From: Panopea generosa
Taxonomy: Eukaryota > Mollusca > Bivalvia > Adapedonta > Hiatellidae
Reading direction: 5' to 3'
Assembly (NCBI GenBank): GCA_029582155.1
Contig: CM055912.1
Span: 2,986,191-3,050,190 of the forward strand
DNA length: 64,000 nucleotides
Position numbers and translations under genes: made by a program. Below, piece by piece: positions 1 to 13,844 of the stretch (positions within the stretch are counted from its first letter, which is position 1; each line of letters starts with the position of its first letter). The notes beneath the pieces were generated by a model, which searched no databases, was not told where the DNA came from, and was given only the letters and a program-made list of their open reading frames with translations.

Positions 1-180
1 AAATAGAAACGTCTAAATATTGAATCTCCAGTGGATTCATCAGTTGAAATAGCAAACTTCTAAATGTTGAATCTACAGTGGTATAATCAGTTCAAATAGA
101 ATCGTCTAAATATTGAATCTCCAGTGGATTCAACAGTTGAAATAGCAAACTTCTAAATGTTAAATATCCAGTAGTGTCTG
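1..180. repeat. 47-bp satellite, left fragment
   Basis: About four copies of the same 47-bp unit that fills 1540-12140, recognisable by the core gtggattcatcagttgaa followed by atagcaaacttctaaat. The window starts inside the array, so its true left edge is not visible. The block at 181-1540 separates it from the main array and probably inserted into it. Confidence 0.9.
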
Positions 181-350
181 TTTTTGTAGAAAAGCAAGCT
201 TCTTAAATGAGTATGAATACTATGACACTCTCCTTTTTAATATTGATCGGACTAGGCGGAAATTACCGAGCGGTGTTCCTATTGCTTTTATATTTTCTGC
301 TACCTATTTTGATCAACTGCGACGCTTATCCTTTCTGAAAGACAAACGTC

Positions 351-545
351 GTTGGGTGCCAAATGTAACAGGACGAGAAAAATATGTAAACAGTCCGGGA
401 CTCGAACTCGGGACCTTTCGCTTACAGGGCGAATGTTCTACCGTCTCAGCTAACCGACCCGCTTACATACATTCCTCTCCTAGTAGGTTACGTACACACT
501 GTGACATATTCCCTTACAAATTTGGAATTCGTCTCTAATTTCCAT
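351..545 (-). mobile_element. LTR-end/tRNA-like repeat, copy 1
   Basis: On the minus strand a tRNA-like sequence (about 392-462) reads box A TAGCTGAGACGG, an anticodon arm TTCGC-CCTGTAA-GCGAA (anticodon TGT, threonine-like) and a T-arm with GAGTTCGAGTC. The D-stem pairs poorly and the acceptor arms do not match, so this is a tRNA-derived pseudogene or SINE head rather than a working tRNA. Just beyond it on the minus strand come TGTTACA (364-370) and TTTGGCACCCAACG (351-363), which resembles the end of an LTR followed by a primer-binding site. The same arrangement repeats at 596-745. Confidence 0.5.
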
Positions 546-595
546 AGAAACAAGAGAATCATGTAAATGGTTTGTCTGAATATATATAGGTCACA

Positions 596-745
596 GCCCC
601 AAGTTGGGCGCCAAATGTAACAGGACGAGAAAAATATGCAGCCAGTCCGGGATTCGAACTCGCTTACAGGGCGAATGCTCTACCGTCTGAGCTAACCGAA
701 CCGCTTACATACATTTCTCTTCTAGTAGGTTACATAAACACTGTG
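596..745 (-). mobile_element. LTR-end/tRNA-like repeat, copy 2, with tRNA-Lys-type primer-binding site
   Basis: Second copy of the 351-545 unit. On the minus strand TGTTACA (622-616) is followed by TT and then TGGCGCCCAACTTGGGGC (613-596). This matches, with one mismatch by my reading, the standard complement of a tRNA-Lys 3-prime end used as primer by many LTR retroelements. The tRNA-like part (about 643-702) has lost roughly ten bases of its T-arm side compared with copy 1. No gag or pol coding sequence is visible nearby, so this is a remnant. Confidence 0.45.
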
Positions 746-1540
746 ACTTGTTAAAAGTCGATTAAAACACAGTACACGTCAAAGGGAGGGATTGTAATAA
801 AATCAAGACTGGACAGTGTTGAAATATCTGATGGTAATCTGTGTCATTGCCAAATATCGAGAGAGAAGAAACTGTACTTACAGTAGTCAACAGTCGTTTG
901 TATTAGTTTATGACACTTATGAGACATTCGTCTTGGCTGTGTAACATACGGTGGTATTTGTATGGCAACAAGCACAGGTACAATTTTGCAAAATATATAT
1001 AATCTAGCATCTGATCTACGGTCTGCAAGACACCACTTACCAACTTTTTCAAGCATATTTATGCAACATTTGCATATCTAAAGTAAGTGTCCGTTGCCCA
1101 GCGGTCTGTTCTACGTTATTCCATTTAAGGTTTATGAATACTGGAGTTGGCTTTAAATAGTACTCAACTAGTGGGCATACATGTCGCATATCTTCAGAAA
1201 GTTGTCGTCAGCGAGGTGTCGAATTCTTGATGGTATCCAATTATATACAACAAACGCATCATTGCTCTGTAGGAATCTCTCGGCAACTCTTCATTGAGGA
1301 AGTCAGAAAAGACGTTGTATAATCCTCTGGGATGTCGATACCGTAGTTGACCTTGTGAATGTGTGTGACATAACATAGATTCAAATAGGGTGGTTTCATT
1401 TAAAGTCATTTTATTCACAAGTTGACATATTTCTCAATAACAGTTTCTAACATTTTATAAGTTGTAATGCTCAAACTAACATCTTAACCACCTCCAAAAT
1501 TATTATAAAATTTAACTGTAAAGATGAATATCTTATAGTA
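746..1540. other. Unassigned insert sequence inside the satellite
   Basis: Non-satellite sequence with no recognised gene. A minus-strand open frame at 1194-1418 (74 codons, containing RYRHPRGLYNVFSDFLNEE) looks mildly protein-like but has no clear start context, splice sites or family match, so I do not call it a gene. The whole 181-1540 block may be one decayed retroelement. Confidence 0.4.
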
Positions 1541-4500
1541 TAATCAATGCCAGGTCCCCAGTGGGTTCATCAGTTAAGTTAGCAAACTTTTAAATGTTGG
1601 ATCACCAGTGAAATCATCAGATGAAATAACACACTTCTTAATGATGAATTTCAAGTGGAATCATCAGCTGAAATAGCACACTTCTAAATGATGAATGTCA
1701 AGTGGACCCATCAGATGAAAAAGCACACTTCTAAATGATGAATGTCAAATGGAATCATCAGATGATATAGCACACTTTCAAATGTTAAATTTTCAGTGGA
1801 TTCATCAGTTGAAATAGCATACTTTCAAATATTGAATTTCCAGAGGATTCCTCAGTTAAAATAGCACACTTTTAAATGTTGAATCTCCAGTAGATTCATC
1901 AGTCGAAATAGCACACGTTTTAAATGTTGAAGTGCCAATAGATTCATAACTTGAAATAACACACTTTTTCAGTAGATTCATCAGTTGAATAAGCACACTT
2001 TCAAATGTTGAGTTTCAAGTGGAGTTATCATATGAAAATAGCCACACTTTTAAATTACGAATTTAAAGTGGAATAATCAGTTGAATAAGCACAGATTCAA
2101 ATGTTGAATTTCAAGAGGAATAATCTGATGAAATAGCACTGTTTTAAATGATGAATTTCATGTAGAATCATCAGTTGAATAAGCACACTTCTTAATGTTG
2201 AATATCTAGTAGATTCATCAGTTGAAATAGCACACTTACAAATGTTGAATTTCAAGTGGTATCATCATATTAAATAGCACTGTTTTAAATGATGAATTTC
2301 AAGTAGAATCATAAGTTGAATATGCACTCTTTTAAATGTTGAATATCCAGTTAGTTAATCAGATGAAATATCAAAGATACAATTGATAAATATCCAGTAG
2401 ATTTATCAGTTGAAATAGTACACTTTCAAATGTTAAATATCCAGCAGATTCATCAGTTGAAATAGCACACTTTCAAACGTTGAAGTTCTAGTGAATTCAT
2501 CAGTTAAAATAGCACAATTTAAAATGATGAATTTGAAGAGCAATCATCAGTTGAATAAGCACAATTCTAAATGTTGAATATCCATCAGTTGAATATTCAT
2601 CAGTTGAATAAGCATACTTCTAAATGTTGAATATCCAGTAGATTCATCAGTTGAAATAGCACACTTTCAAATGTTGAAGTTCCAGTGGATTCATCAGTGG
2701 AAAAAGCACACTTTCAAATGTTTAATTTCTATTCGAATCATCAGTTGAAAAGCACACTTCTAAATGTTGAATTTCTGGAAGATTCAACAGTTGAAATAGC
2801 ACATTTTCAAATGTTGAATATCCAGTTAATTCATCAGTTGAAATAGCACACATGCAAATGATGAAGTTCCAGTGGATTCATCAGGTAAAAGAAAACAGTT
2901 TTAAAGGTTGGATTTCAAACGAAATAATCAGTTCAATAAGCAAACTTCAGACTGTTGAATATCCAGTAGATTCTTCAGTTGAAATAGTAATCTTCTAAAT
3001 GAGGTATCTCCAGTAGATTCATAAGTTGAAATAGCTAATTTCTAAATGTTGAATCGCCAGTGCATTCATCAGCTGAAATAGCAAACTTCTAACGGTTGGT
3101 CTCCAGTGGTATCATCAGTTGAAATAGCAATCTAATAATTGTTAAATATCCAGTGGTATCATCAGCTGAAAAAGCAAACTACTAAATGCTGAATCTCTTG
3201 TGGATTCCTCAGTTGAAATAGCAAATTTTTAAATGTTGAATCTCTAGTGGATTCATTAGTTGAAACAAAATACTTGTAAATGTTGAATCTCAAGTGGATT
3301 CATCATTTGAAATAGCAAACTTCTAAATGTTGAATCTCCAGTGTTATCATCAGTTGAAAAAATCATACTTCTAAATGTTGAATCTTCCATCGATTTATCA
3401 GCTAAAAATGCACACTTCTAAATGTTGAATCTCCAGTGGATTCAATATTTGAAAAAGTAAACTTCTAAATGTTGAATCTTCAGTCAATTCATCAGTTGAA
3501 ATAGCAAATTTATAATGTTGAATCTCCAGTAGAATTATCAATTGAAATAGCACACTTCTAAATGTTGAATCTTCAGTGGATTCATCAGCTGAAATAGCAA
3601 ACTTTTAAATGTTGAATCTCCAGTGGATTCATTAGTTGTGATAGCATACTTTCAAATGTTAAATATTTAGTAGATTCATCAATTGAAATAGCACACTTTC
3701 AAATGTTGAATATCCAGCAGATTCATCAGTTGAAATAGCACACGTTCAAACGTTAAATTTCCACAGGATTAATTAGTTGTAATAAAATACTTTCAAATGT
3801 TGAAGCTCCAGTGGATTCATCAGTTGAAATAGCACACTTTAAAATGTTGAATTTGAAGTGCAATCATCAGTTGAATAGGCGCACTTCTAAATGTTGAACA
3901 TTTAGAAGATTCAACAGTTGAATTAGCACACTTTCAAATGTAGAATATCCAGAAAATTCATCAGATGAAATAGCACACTTGCAAATGTTGAAGTTCCAGT
4001 GGATTCATCAGTTGAAATAAAACAGTCTCAAATGTTTGATTTCAAATGGAACTATCTGTAAATTAAGCACACTTCCGACTGTTAAATATTCAGTAGATTC
4101 AACAGTTGAAATAGCTAATTTCTAAAATTGAATCTCCTATGCCATCATCAGTTAAAATAGCAAACTTCTAAATGTTGATTTCAAGTGGTATCATCAGTTG
4201 AAATAGGAAACTAATAAATGTTGAATCTCCAGTGGATTTATCAGATGAAATACCAAAATTCTAAATGTTGAATCTCCAGTGGATTCATCAGTTCATATAG
4301 CAAACTTCTAAATGTTGAATCATCTTTGGTATCATCAGTTGAAATAGTACACTTCTCAATGTTCAATCTCTGGTGCTATCATCAGTTGAAAAAGCACACT
4401 TCTCAATGTTGAATATCGAGTGGTATCATCAGTTGAAATATCAAACCTCTAAATAGTTAATCTCCAGTGGATTCAGCAGTTGAAAAAATAAATTTTTAAA

Positions 4501-7500
4501 TGTTGAGTCCCAAATGGATTCATCAGTTGAAATAGCAAACTTCTAAATGTTGAATCTCCAGTGGGTTCATCAGTTGAAAAGGCACACGTCTTAATGTTGA
4601 ATCTCCAGTGGATTCATCAGTTGAAAATGCCCGATACTAAATGTAGAATATCCAGTGGATTCATCAGTTGAAAAGGCCCGATTCTAAATGTTAAATATCC
4701 AGTGGATTCATCAGTTGAAATAGCTAACTTCTTAAGATTGAATCTCCAGTATATTTATCAGTTAAAAAGGCATTTATCAGTTAAAATAGCAAACTTTTAA
4801 ATGTTGAATCTCCATTGAAATCATCAGTTGTAAAAGCAAACTTCTAAATGTTGAATCTCCAATCGATTTATCAGTTGAAATAGCTAACTTCTAAATGTTG
4901 AATCTCCGGTGGATTCATCAGTTTAAATAGCAAACTTCTCAATGATGAATCTCCAGTTGATTTATCAGTTGAATTAGCAAACTTCTAAATGTTGATTTTC
5001 CAGTGGTTTCCAGAGTTGAAATAGCACACTTCTAAATATTGAATCTCCAGTGGTATCATCACTTGAAATAGCAAACTCCTAAATATTGAATCTCCAGTGG
5101 ATTCATCACTTGAAATAGCAAATTTGTCAATGTTGAATCTCCAGTGGATTTATCAGTTGAAATAGAAAACTTCTAATTTTTGAATCTCCAGTTGATATAT
5201 CCGTTGAAATAGCAAACTTCTAAATGTTGAATCTACTGTGGTATCATCAGTTGAAATAGCAAACTCCTAAATATTGAATCTCCAGTGGATTCATCAGTTG
5301 AAATAGCAAATTTCTCAATGTTGAATCTCGAGTGGATTCATCAGTTGAAATAGAAAATTTCTCGATGTTGAATCTCCAGGGAATTCATCAGTTAAAATTA
5401 CAAACTTCTAAATGTTGAATCTTCAGTGGATTCATTAGTTGAAAATGCAAACTTCTAAATGTGGAATCACCAGTGGATTCATCAGTTGAAAAAGCAAACT
5501 TCTCAATGTTGAATCACCAGTGGATTCATCAGTTGAAATAGCAAACTTCTAAATGTTGAATCTCCAGTGGATTTATCAGTTGAAATAGCAAACATCTAAA
5601 TATTGAATCTCCAGTGGATTCATCCATTGAAATAGCAAACTTCTATATGTTGAATCTTCTGTGGTATCATCAGTTGAAATAACAGACTCCTAAATATTAA
5701 ATCTCCAGTGGATACATCAGTTGAATATGAACACTTCTAAATGTTGAATCTACGGTGGATTCATCAGTTGAAAAATCAAATTTCTTAATGTGGAATCACC
5801 AGTGAATTCATCAGTTAAAAAAGCAAACTTCTAAATGTTGAATATCCAGTTAAATCATCACTTGAAATAGCAAACCTATAAATGTTGAATCTCCATTGGA
5901 TTTATCAGTTGAAATAGAAAATTTCTAAATGTTGAATCTACAGTGGTATCATCAGTTGAAATAGCAAACTTCTAAATGATGAATCTTCTGTGGTATCAAC
6001 AGTTGAAATAGCAAACGTCTCAATGTTTAATATCCAGTGGATTCATCAGTAGCAATAGCTATCTACTAAATGTTGAATATCAGTTGAAAGAGCAAACTTC
6101 TAAATGTTGAATCTCCTGTGGATTCATCAGTTGAAATAGCAAACTATTAAGAGTGGAATCTTCTGTGGTATCATCAGTTGAAATAACAAACTCCGAAATA
6201 TCGAATCTCCAATAGATTCATCAGTTGAAATAGCAAACTTCTAAATGTGGAATCACCAGTTGATTCATCAGTTGAGAAAACAAACTTCTAAATGTTGAAT
6301 CTCAAGTGGATTCGTCACTTGAAATAGCAAACTTCTAAATGATGAATCTTCTGAAGTATCATAAGTTGAAATAGAAACTCCTAAATAGTGAATCTCCAGT
6401 GGATTTATCAGTTGAAATAGCAAACATCTCAATGTTAAAGCTCCAGTGGATTCATCAGTTGAAATAGCAAACTCCTAAATGTTGAATCTCAAGTGGATTC
6501 ATCAGTTAAAAAAGCAAATTTCTGAAGTTGGAATCTCCGGTGGATTCATCAGTTGAAAAAGCAAATTTCTAAATGTTGAATCTCCAGTGGATTTATCAGT
6601 TGAAAGAGCAAACTTCTAACTGTTGAAATCTCCTGTGGATTCATCAGTTGAAATAGCAATTTTCTAAATGTGGAATCCCCAGTGGATTCATCAGTTGAAA
6701 GAGCAAACTTCTAAATGTTGAATCTCCTGTGGATTCATCAGTTGAAATTGCAAATTTTTAAATGTTGAATCTCCAGTTGATTCATCTGTTGAAAAAGCAA
6801 ACTTCTAAATGTTTATTTTCGAGTGGATTCATCAGATGAAAAAGCAAATATCTAAATGTTGAATCTCCTGTGGATTCATCAGTTGAAATAGCAAACTATT
6901 AAATGTGGAATCTTCTGTGGTATCATCAGTTGAAATAACAAACTCCGAAATATCGAATCTCCAGTAGATTCATCAGTTGAAATGGCCAACGTATAAATGT
7001 TGAATCTCCAGTGGATTCATCAGTTGAAAGAGCTAATTACTAAATGTGGAATCTCCAGTGGAATCATCAGTTGAAAGAGCAAACTTCTAAATGTTGAATC
7101 TCCTGTGGATTCATCAGTTGAAATAGCAAACTATTTAATGTGAAATCTTCTGTGGTATCATCAGTTGAAATAACAAACTCCGAAATATTGAATCTCAAGT
7201 GGATTCGTCACTTGAAATAGCAAACTTCTAAATGATGAATCTTCTGTAGTATCATAAGTTGAAATAGAAAGTCCTAAATAGTGAATCTCCAGTGGAATTA
7301 TCAGTTGAAATAGCAAACATCTCAATGATGAATCTCCAGTGTATTCATCAGTTGAAATAGCAAACTTCTAAATGTTGAATCATCAGTGGATTCATCAGTT
7401 GAAATAGCAAACTCCTAAATGTTGAATCTCAAGTGGATTCATCAGTCAAAAAAGCAAATTTCTAAAGTTGGAATCTCCGGTGGATTCATCAGTTGAAAAA

Positions 7501-10500
7501 GGCATATTTCTAAATGTGGAATCTCCAGTGGATTTATCACTTGAAAGAGCAAAGTTCTAAATGTTGAATCTCCTGTGGATTCATCAGTTGAAATAGCAAT
7601 TTTCTAAATGTGGAATCCCCAGTGGATTCATCAGTTGAATGAGCAAACTTTAAATGTTGAATCTCCTGTGGATTCATCAATTGAAATAGCAAATTTTTAA
7701 ATGTTGAATCTCCAGTTGATTCATCTGTTGAAAAAGCAAACTTCTCAATGTTTATTCTCGAGTGTATTCATCAGATTAAAAAGAAAATATCTAAATGTTG
7801 AATCTCCAGTGGATTCATCAGTTGAAAAAGCAAACTTCTAAATGTTTATTCTCGAGTGGATTCATCAGTTGGAAAAGCAAACTTCTAAATGTTTAATCTC
7901 CAGTGGATTCATCAGTTATAAAAGTAAACTTCTAAATGTTTAATCTCCAGTGGATTCATCAGTTGAAAAAACACACTTCCAATTTTAAATCTCCAGTGGA
8001 TTGATCTGTTGAAATAGAAAACTTTGAAATGTTGAATCTCTAGTGGAATCGTCAGTTGAAAGAGCAAACTTCTAAATGTTGAATTTCCTGTAGATTCATC
8101 AGTTGAAATAGCAAACTATTAAATGTGGAATCTTCTGTGGTATCATCAGTTGAAAGAACAAACTCCGAAATATAGAATCTCCAGTAGATTCATCAGTTGA
8201 AATGGCCAACGTATAAATGTTGAATCTCCAGTGGATTCATCAGTTGAAAGAGCAAATTACTAAATGTGGAATCTCCAGTGGAATCATCAGTTGAAAGAGC
8301 AAACTTCTAAATGTTGAATCTCTTGTGGATTCATCAGTTGAAATAGCAAACTATTTAATGTGAAATCTTCTGTGGTATCATCAGTTGAAATAACAAACTC
8401 CGAAATATTGAATCTCCAGTAGATTCATCAGATGAGAAAACAAACTTCTAAATGTTGAATTTCAAGTGTATTCATCAGTTGAAATAGCAAACTTCTAAAT
8501 GTTGAAGCTTCAGTGGATTCATCAACTGAAATAGCAAACTCCTAAATGTTGAATCTCAAGTGGATTCATCAGGTAAAAAAGCAAATTTCTAAAATTGCAA
8601 TCTCCGGTGGATTCATCAGTTGAAAAAAAACATTTCTAAATGTGGAATCTCCAGTGGATTTATCAGTTGAAAGAGCAAACTTCTAAATTTTGAATCTCCT
8701 GTGGATTCATCAGTTGAAATAGCAAATTTCTAAATGTGGAATCCCCAGTGGATTCATCAGTTGAAAGAGCAAACCTCTAAATGTTGAATCTCCTGTGGAT
8801 TCATCAGTTGAAATAGCAAATTTTTAAATGTTGAATCTCCAGTTGATTCATCTGTTGAAAAAGCAAACTTCTAAATGTTTATTCTCGAGTGGATTCATCA
8901 GATGAAAAAGCAAATATCTAAATGTTGAATCTCCAGTGGATTCATCAGTTGAAAATGCCAACTTCTAAATATTGAATTTGCAGTGGATTCGTCAGTTGAA
9001 AAAACACACTTCCAATTTTAAATCTCCAGTGGATTGATCTGTTGAAATAGAAAACTTTGAAATGTTGAATTCCCAGTGGTAGCATCAGTTGAAAAAGCAA
9101 TCTTCTTATTGTTGAATCTCGAGTTGATTCATCCGTTGAAAGAGCAAACTTCTAAATGTTGAATTTCCTGTGGATTCATCAGTTGAAATAGCAAACTATT
9201 AAATGTGGAATCTTCTGTGGTATCATCAGTTGAAAGATCAAACTCCGAAATATAGAATCTCCAGTAGATTCATCAGTTGAAATGGCCAACGTATAAATGT
9301 TGAATCTCCAGTGGATTCATCAGTTGAAAGAGCAAATTACTATATGTGGAATATCCAGTGGAATCATCAGTTGAAAGAGCAAACTTCTAAATGTTGAATC
9401 TCCTGTGGATTCATCAGTTGAAATAGCAAACTATTTAATGTGGAATCTTCTGTGGTATCATCAGTTGAAATAACAAACTCCGAAATATTGAATCTCCAGT
9501 AGATTCATCAGATGAAATAGCAAACTTCTAAATGTTGAATCACCAGTTGATTAATCAGTTGAGAAAACAAACTTCTAAATGATGAATCTTCTGAAGTATC
9601 ATAAGTTGAAATAGAAACTCCTAAATAGTGAATCTCCAGTGGATTTCTCAGTTGAAATAGCAAACATCTCAATGTTGAATCTCCAGTGGATTCATCAGTT
9701 GAAATAGCAAATTTCTAAATGTTGAATATCTTGTGGTATCATCAGTTGAAAAGGCACATTTCTAAATGGTTGATCCCCAGTGTATTCATCAGTTGAAATA
9801 GCAAACTCCTAAATGTTGAATCTCAAGTGGATTCATCAGGTAAAAAAGTAAATTTCTAAAGTAGGAATCTCCGGTGGATTCATCAGTTGAAAAAGAACAT
9901 TTCTAAATGTGGAATCTCCAGTGGATTTATCAGTTGAAAGAGCAAACTTCTAAATGTTGAATCTCCTGTGGATTCATCAGTTGAAATAGCAAATTTCTAA
10001 ATGTGGAATCCCCAGTGGATTCATCAGTTGAAAGAGCAAACTTCTAAATGTTGAATCTCCTGTGGATTCATCAGTTGAAATAGCAAATTTTTAAATGTTG
10101 AATCTCCAGTTGATTCATCTGTTGAAAAAGCAAACTTCTAAATGTTTATTCTCGAGTGGATTCATCAGATGAAAGCAAATATCTAAATGTTGAATCTCCA
10201 GTGGATTCATCAGTTGAAAAAGCAAACTTCTCAATGTTTATTCTCGAGTGGATTCATCAGTTGGAAAAGAAAACTGGTTTATTTTGAATCTCCTGTGGTA
10301 TCATCAGTTGAAAAAGCAATCTTCTAAATGTTGAATCTCCAGTGGATTCATCAGTTGTAAAAGTAAACTTCTAAATGTTGAATCCCCAGTGAATTCATCA
10401 GTTGAAAAGGCAAACTTCTAAATGTTGACTCTCCAGTGGATTCATCAGTTGAAAAAGCAAACTTCTAAATGTTGAATCTCCAGTGGATTCATCAGTTGTA

Positions 10501-12141
10501 AAAGTAAACTTCTAAATGTTGAATCCCCAGTGAATTCATCAGTTGAAAAGGCAAACTTCTAAATGTTGACTCTCCAGTGGATTCATCAGTTGAAAAAACA
10601 CACTTCCAATTTTGAATCTCCAGTAGATTAATCTGTTGAAATAAAAAACTTGTTAATGTTGAATCCCCAATGGTATCATCAGTTGAAAAAGCAATCTTCT
10701 AAATGTTGAATCTCCAGTGGATTCATCAGATGAAAAAGCAATATTTTAAATGTTGAATCTCCAGTTGATTCATCTGTTTAAAAAGCAAACTCCTTAATGT
10801 TGAATCTCCAGTGGATTCATCAGTTGAAATAGCAAACTTCTAAATGTTGAATCTCCAGTGCATACATCAGTTAAAAAAGCAAACTTCTAAATGTTGAATC
10901 TTCAGTGGATTCATCAGTTGAAATAGCAAATGTCTAAATGTTGAATCTCCAGTGGATTTATCAGTTGAAAAAGCAATATTTTAAATGTTGAATCTCAAGT
11001 TGATTCATCTGTTAAAAAAGCAAACTCCTTAATGTTGAATCTCCAGTGGATTCATCAGTTGAAATAGCAAACTTCTAAATGTTGAATCTCCAGTGCATAC
11101 ATCAGTTGAAAAGCAAACTTTTAAATGTTGAATCTTCAGTGGATTCATCGGTTGAAATAGCAAATGTCTTAATGTTGAATCTTCAGTGGATTCATCAGTT
11201 GAAAAAGCAATCTGCTAAATGTTGAATCTCAAGTGGTATCACCTGTTGAAAAAGTAAATTTATAAATATTGAATCTCCTGTTGCATCATCAGTTGAAAAA
11301 GCAAACTTCTAAATGTTGAATATCCAGTGGATTCATCCGTTGAAAAAGCAAACTTCTAAATGACAAATCTCCAGTTGTATCATCAGTTGAAGAAGCACAC
11401 TTCTAAATGACAAATCTCCATTGGTATCATCAGTTGAAGAAGCACACTTCTAAATGTTGAATATCCAGTGGATTCATCAGTTAATATAGAAAACGTCTAA
11501 ATGTTGAATCTCCAGTTGTACCATCAGTTAAAAAGGAAACTTCTAAATGTTGAATCTCCAGTGGATTCATCAGTTGATATAGAAACATTTCTAAATGTTG
11601 AATCTCCAGTGGTACCATCATTTGAAAAAGCACACTTCTAAATGTTGAATCTCCAGTGGTATCATCAGTTGAAAAAGTAAACTTCTAAATGTTGAATCTT
11701 CAATGGTATCATCAGTTGAAGAAGCACACTGCTAAATGACAAATCTCCAGTGGTATCATCATTTGAAAAAGCACACTTCTAAATGTTGAATCGTCAGTGG
11801 TATCATCATTTGAAAAAGCACACTTCTAAATGTTGAATCTCCAATGGTATCATCAGTTTAAGAAGCACACTGCTAAATGACAAATCTCCAGTGGTATCAT
11901 CATTTGAAAATGCACTCTTCTAAATGTTGAATCTCCAGTGGTATCATCAGTTGAAGAAGCACACTTCTAAATGTGGAATCTCCAGTGGTATCATCAGTTG
12001 AATAAGCACACTTCTAAATGTTGAATCTCCAGTGGTATCATCAGTTGAAGAAGCACACTTCTAATTGACACATCTCCAGTGGTGTCATCAGTTGAAGAAG
12101 CACATTTATAGATGACAAATCTCCAGTGGTGTCATCAGTTG
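1540..12141. repeat. Main 47-bp satellite array (about 225 units)
   Basis: Near-continuous head-to-tail copies of a 47-bp unit with core gtggattcatcagttgaa, then atagcaaacttctaaatg and ttgaatctcca. Left-flank copies (about 1600-4100) are divergent, with many gatgaatttcaagtgg and cacactt variants. Copies from about 5000 to 11000 are much more uniform. Higher-order structure is visible: a multi-unit block recurs with starts near 7145, 8365 and 9445 (spacings 1220 and 1080, about 26 and 23 units). Shorter internal duplications of 141 bp (10378 and 10519) and 235 bp (10755 and 10990) are exact multiples of 47. There is no coding potential. Confidence 0.95.
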
Positions 12142-12690
12142 ATTGTTTTATTATAGTGATGCTGAATGCAATTCTCCTGTTGCACATACATTTATATCTA
12201 AAATATAACACATAATTAATTTTGTTTGCAACTTACAAAGGAGTGTTTTTGTTTTCAATGCCATTGTCTTTGAGTTTTTAAACCGAGCTTGGCACAAACA
12301 AGGACATATTAAATAATTTAGCAGCCTGTAAATATAACTTCATATGGTAACTAAAATGAATTTAAGATTATTTTAATACATTGTACATGATAAATAGCTG
12401 ATAACAATATCAATACATAACAAACAGGTAAATAAATGCTTACTTCATTTTTATCTGATGATAAAGCAATCTGAATTAGATAATGATTATCACTGAATGC
12501 ATGGCCTAAATTACTATTTCACCATACCGATTGGACTTTTGTTACATACATACGCAGTTTGTAATATATTAAAAACATAGGGTTAAACATTTACAATTTC
12601 TAGAATGATTTATCTTTTGTCATGCGTAAATAAAGTCAAAAGAGGATTTATGTGACATACGTAGACCAATGTTAAGAAGGAAGTAATTAA
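12142..12690. other. AT-rich intergenic sequence, nothing recognised
   Basis: Unique-looking AT-rich DNA right of the satellite. I see no open frame of note, no repeat family and no RNA gene. Confidence 0.6.
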
Positions 12691-13050
12691 CACTCTTGTA
12701 CATGGAGCCAGTGATATAAACTTTGACATGTACAAGGAGCAGGTGATATACATTATATAGGGTAAACTTTAACTTATATAGAGCAGGTGACATAGAATAT
12801 ATTGGGTAAACTTTAACTTGTACATGGAGCAGGTGACATAGAGTATATTATGTAAACTTTAACTTGTACATTTGGACTATGATATAGAGTATATTGTGTA
12901 AACTTTAACTTGTATATTTGGACTATGATATAGAGTATATTGTGTAAACTTTAACTTGTACATTTGGACTATGATATAGAGTATATTGTGTAAACTTTAA
13001 CTTGTACATTGCGCAGGTGATATATAGTATATTCAGTAAACTTTAAAGCA
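12690..13050. repeat. 46-bp tandem mini-array
   Basis: About eight imperfect copies of a 46-bp unit containing gtaaactttaacttgtac followed by gatatagagtatatt. The central three copies (about 12845-13005) are nearly identical. Its sequence is unrelated to the 47-bp satellite despite the similar period. Confidence 0.85.
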
Positions 13051-13229
13051 TTTCCTGAGGCAATAAATGGTGTAAGTTGAGAGTGATTGATTCATTTGAA
13101 ATTTTCATTAAAAAGTTAACTCTGTATATACGTATTATTATGTCGCATCTGTTTTTACTTGTTTCTGATATGTTTGTTATAAACATTTGACCGACATTTC
13201 ATTGTCGTAGATGTCAGCTAATGATTGAA

Positions 13230-13500
13230 TTAATTGATTGAATATTTAGCAGTCATTGTTATCCCACCGAGGGCTAACAGATGATCTGTTTACCTAACCA
13301 CTGTTTCCTTGGATCCTGGATGACATACAAGTAGTACTCGGGCATATCCCATCACCGCAAGTAACTGCTAACATTTCCACTTGGATCAGCGGTGGGAGAT
13401 GAATGATAATTGAACGCAATGTCGTATATGTTAGATAGTGTTGCCGGGCGGGGTTTCGAACTCACGGCCCTTGGATTAATAGTCAGACATAACACACGCA
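13230..13500 (-). mobile_element. tRNA-derived SINE copy, minus strand
   Basis: The high-coordinate end (about 13440-13495), read on the minus strand, carries the box-B-like GTGAGTTCGAAACCCC of a tRNA-derived head. The body toward 13260 contains agtaacttgcggtg and the CAGGATCC region shared with copies at 31785-31925 and 56775-57945. The ends are diffuse and the copy is old. Confidence 0.55.
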
Positions 13501-13844
13501 TTTGTCATTGCACAGTACTATGTTTACATTTTATCACACAGCCGTAATACCAAACAATATAAAAAAATTTAATTAGAGATATTGAAAAACACTTTTGCTG
13601 TAATTAGGATACATTTATTTATAGTTATACATTTCAATGATAATTTAACTCGTTAACAAATATTCCAGAACTTTTTCCCGTCAGCGGAATATATAGTGTC
13701 ACCTTCTAGACGTTAAATCACACTCTGATTTCTTATTGTATGTAATGTTTTGTTAAAAACTACCTAATAATGAATGACCTCATTTGTCATTGGTAGGCAG
13801 CGTTCATATGTTAAAGGGAATTTATCAGGGTTTTCCAAACTTCG

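Noticed and set aside
392..462. Functional tRNA-Thr(TGT) gene on the minus strand
   Set aside because: The anticodon arm is intact but the D-stem and acceptor stem do not pair, and a second broken copy lies 250 bp away.
1540..12141. Possible CRISPR array because of regular repeats
   Set aside because: Units are contiguous without unique spacers, and the sequence is eukaryotic.
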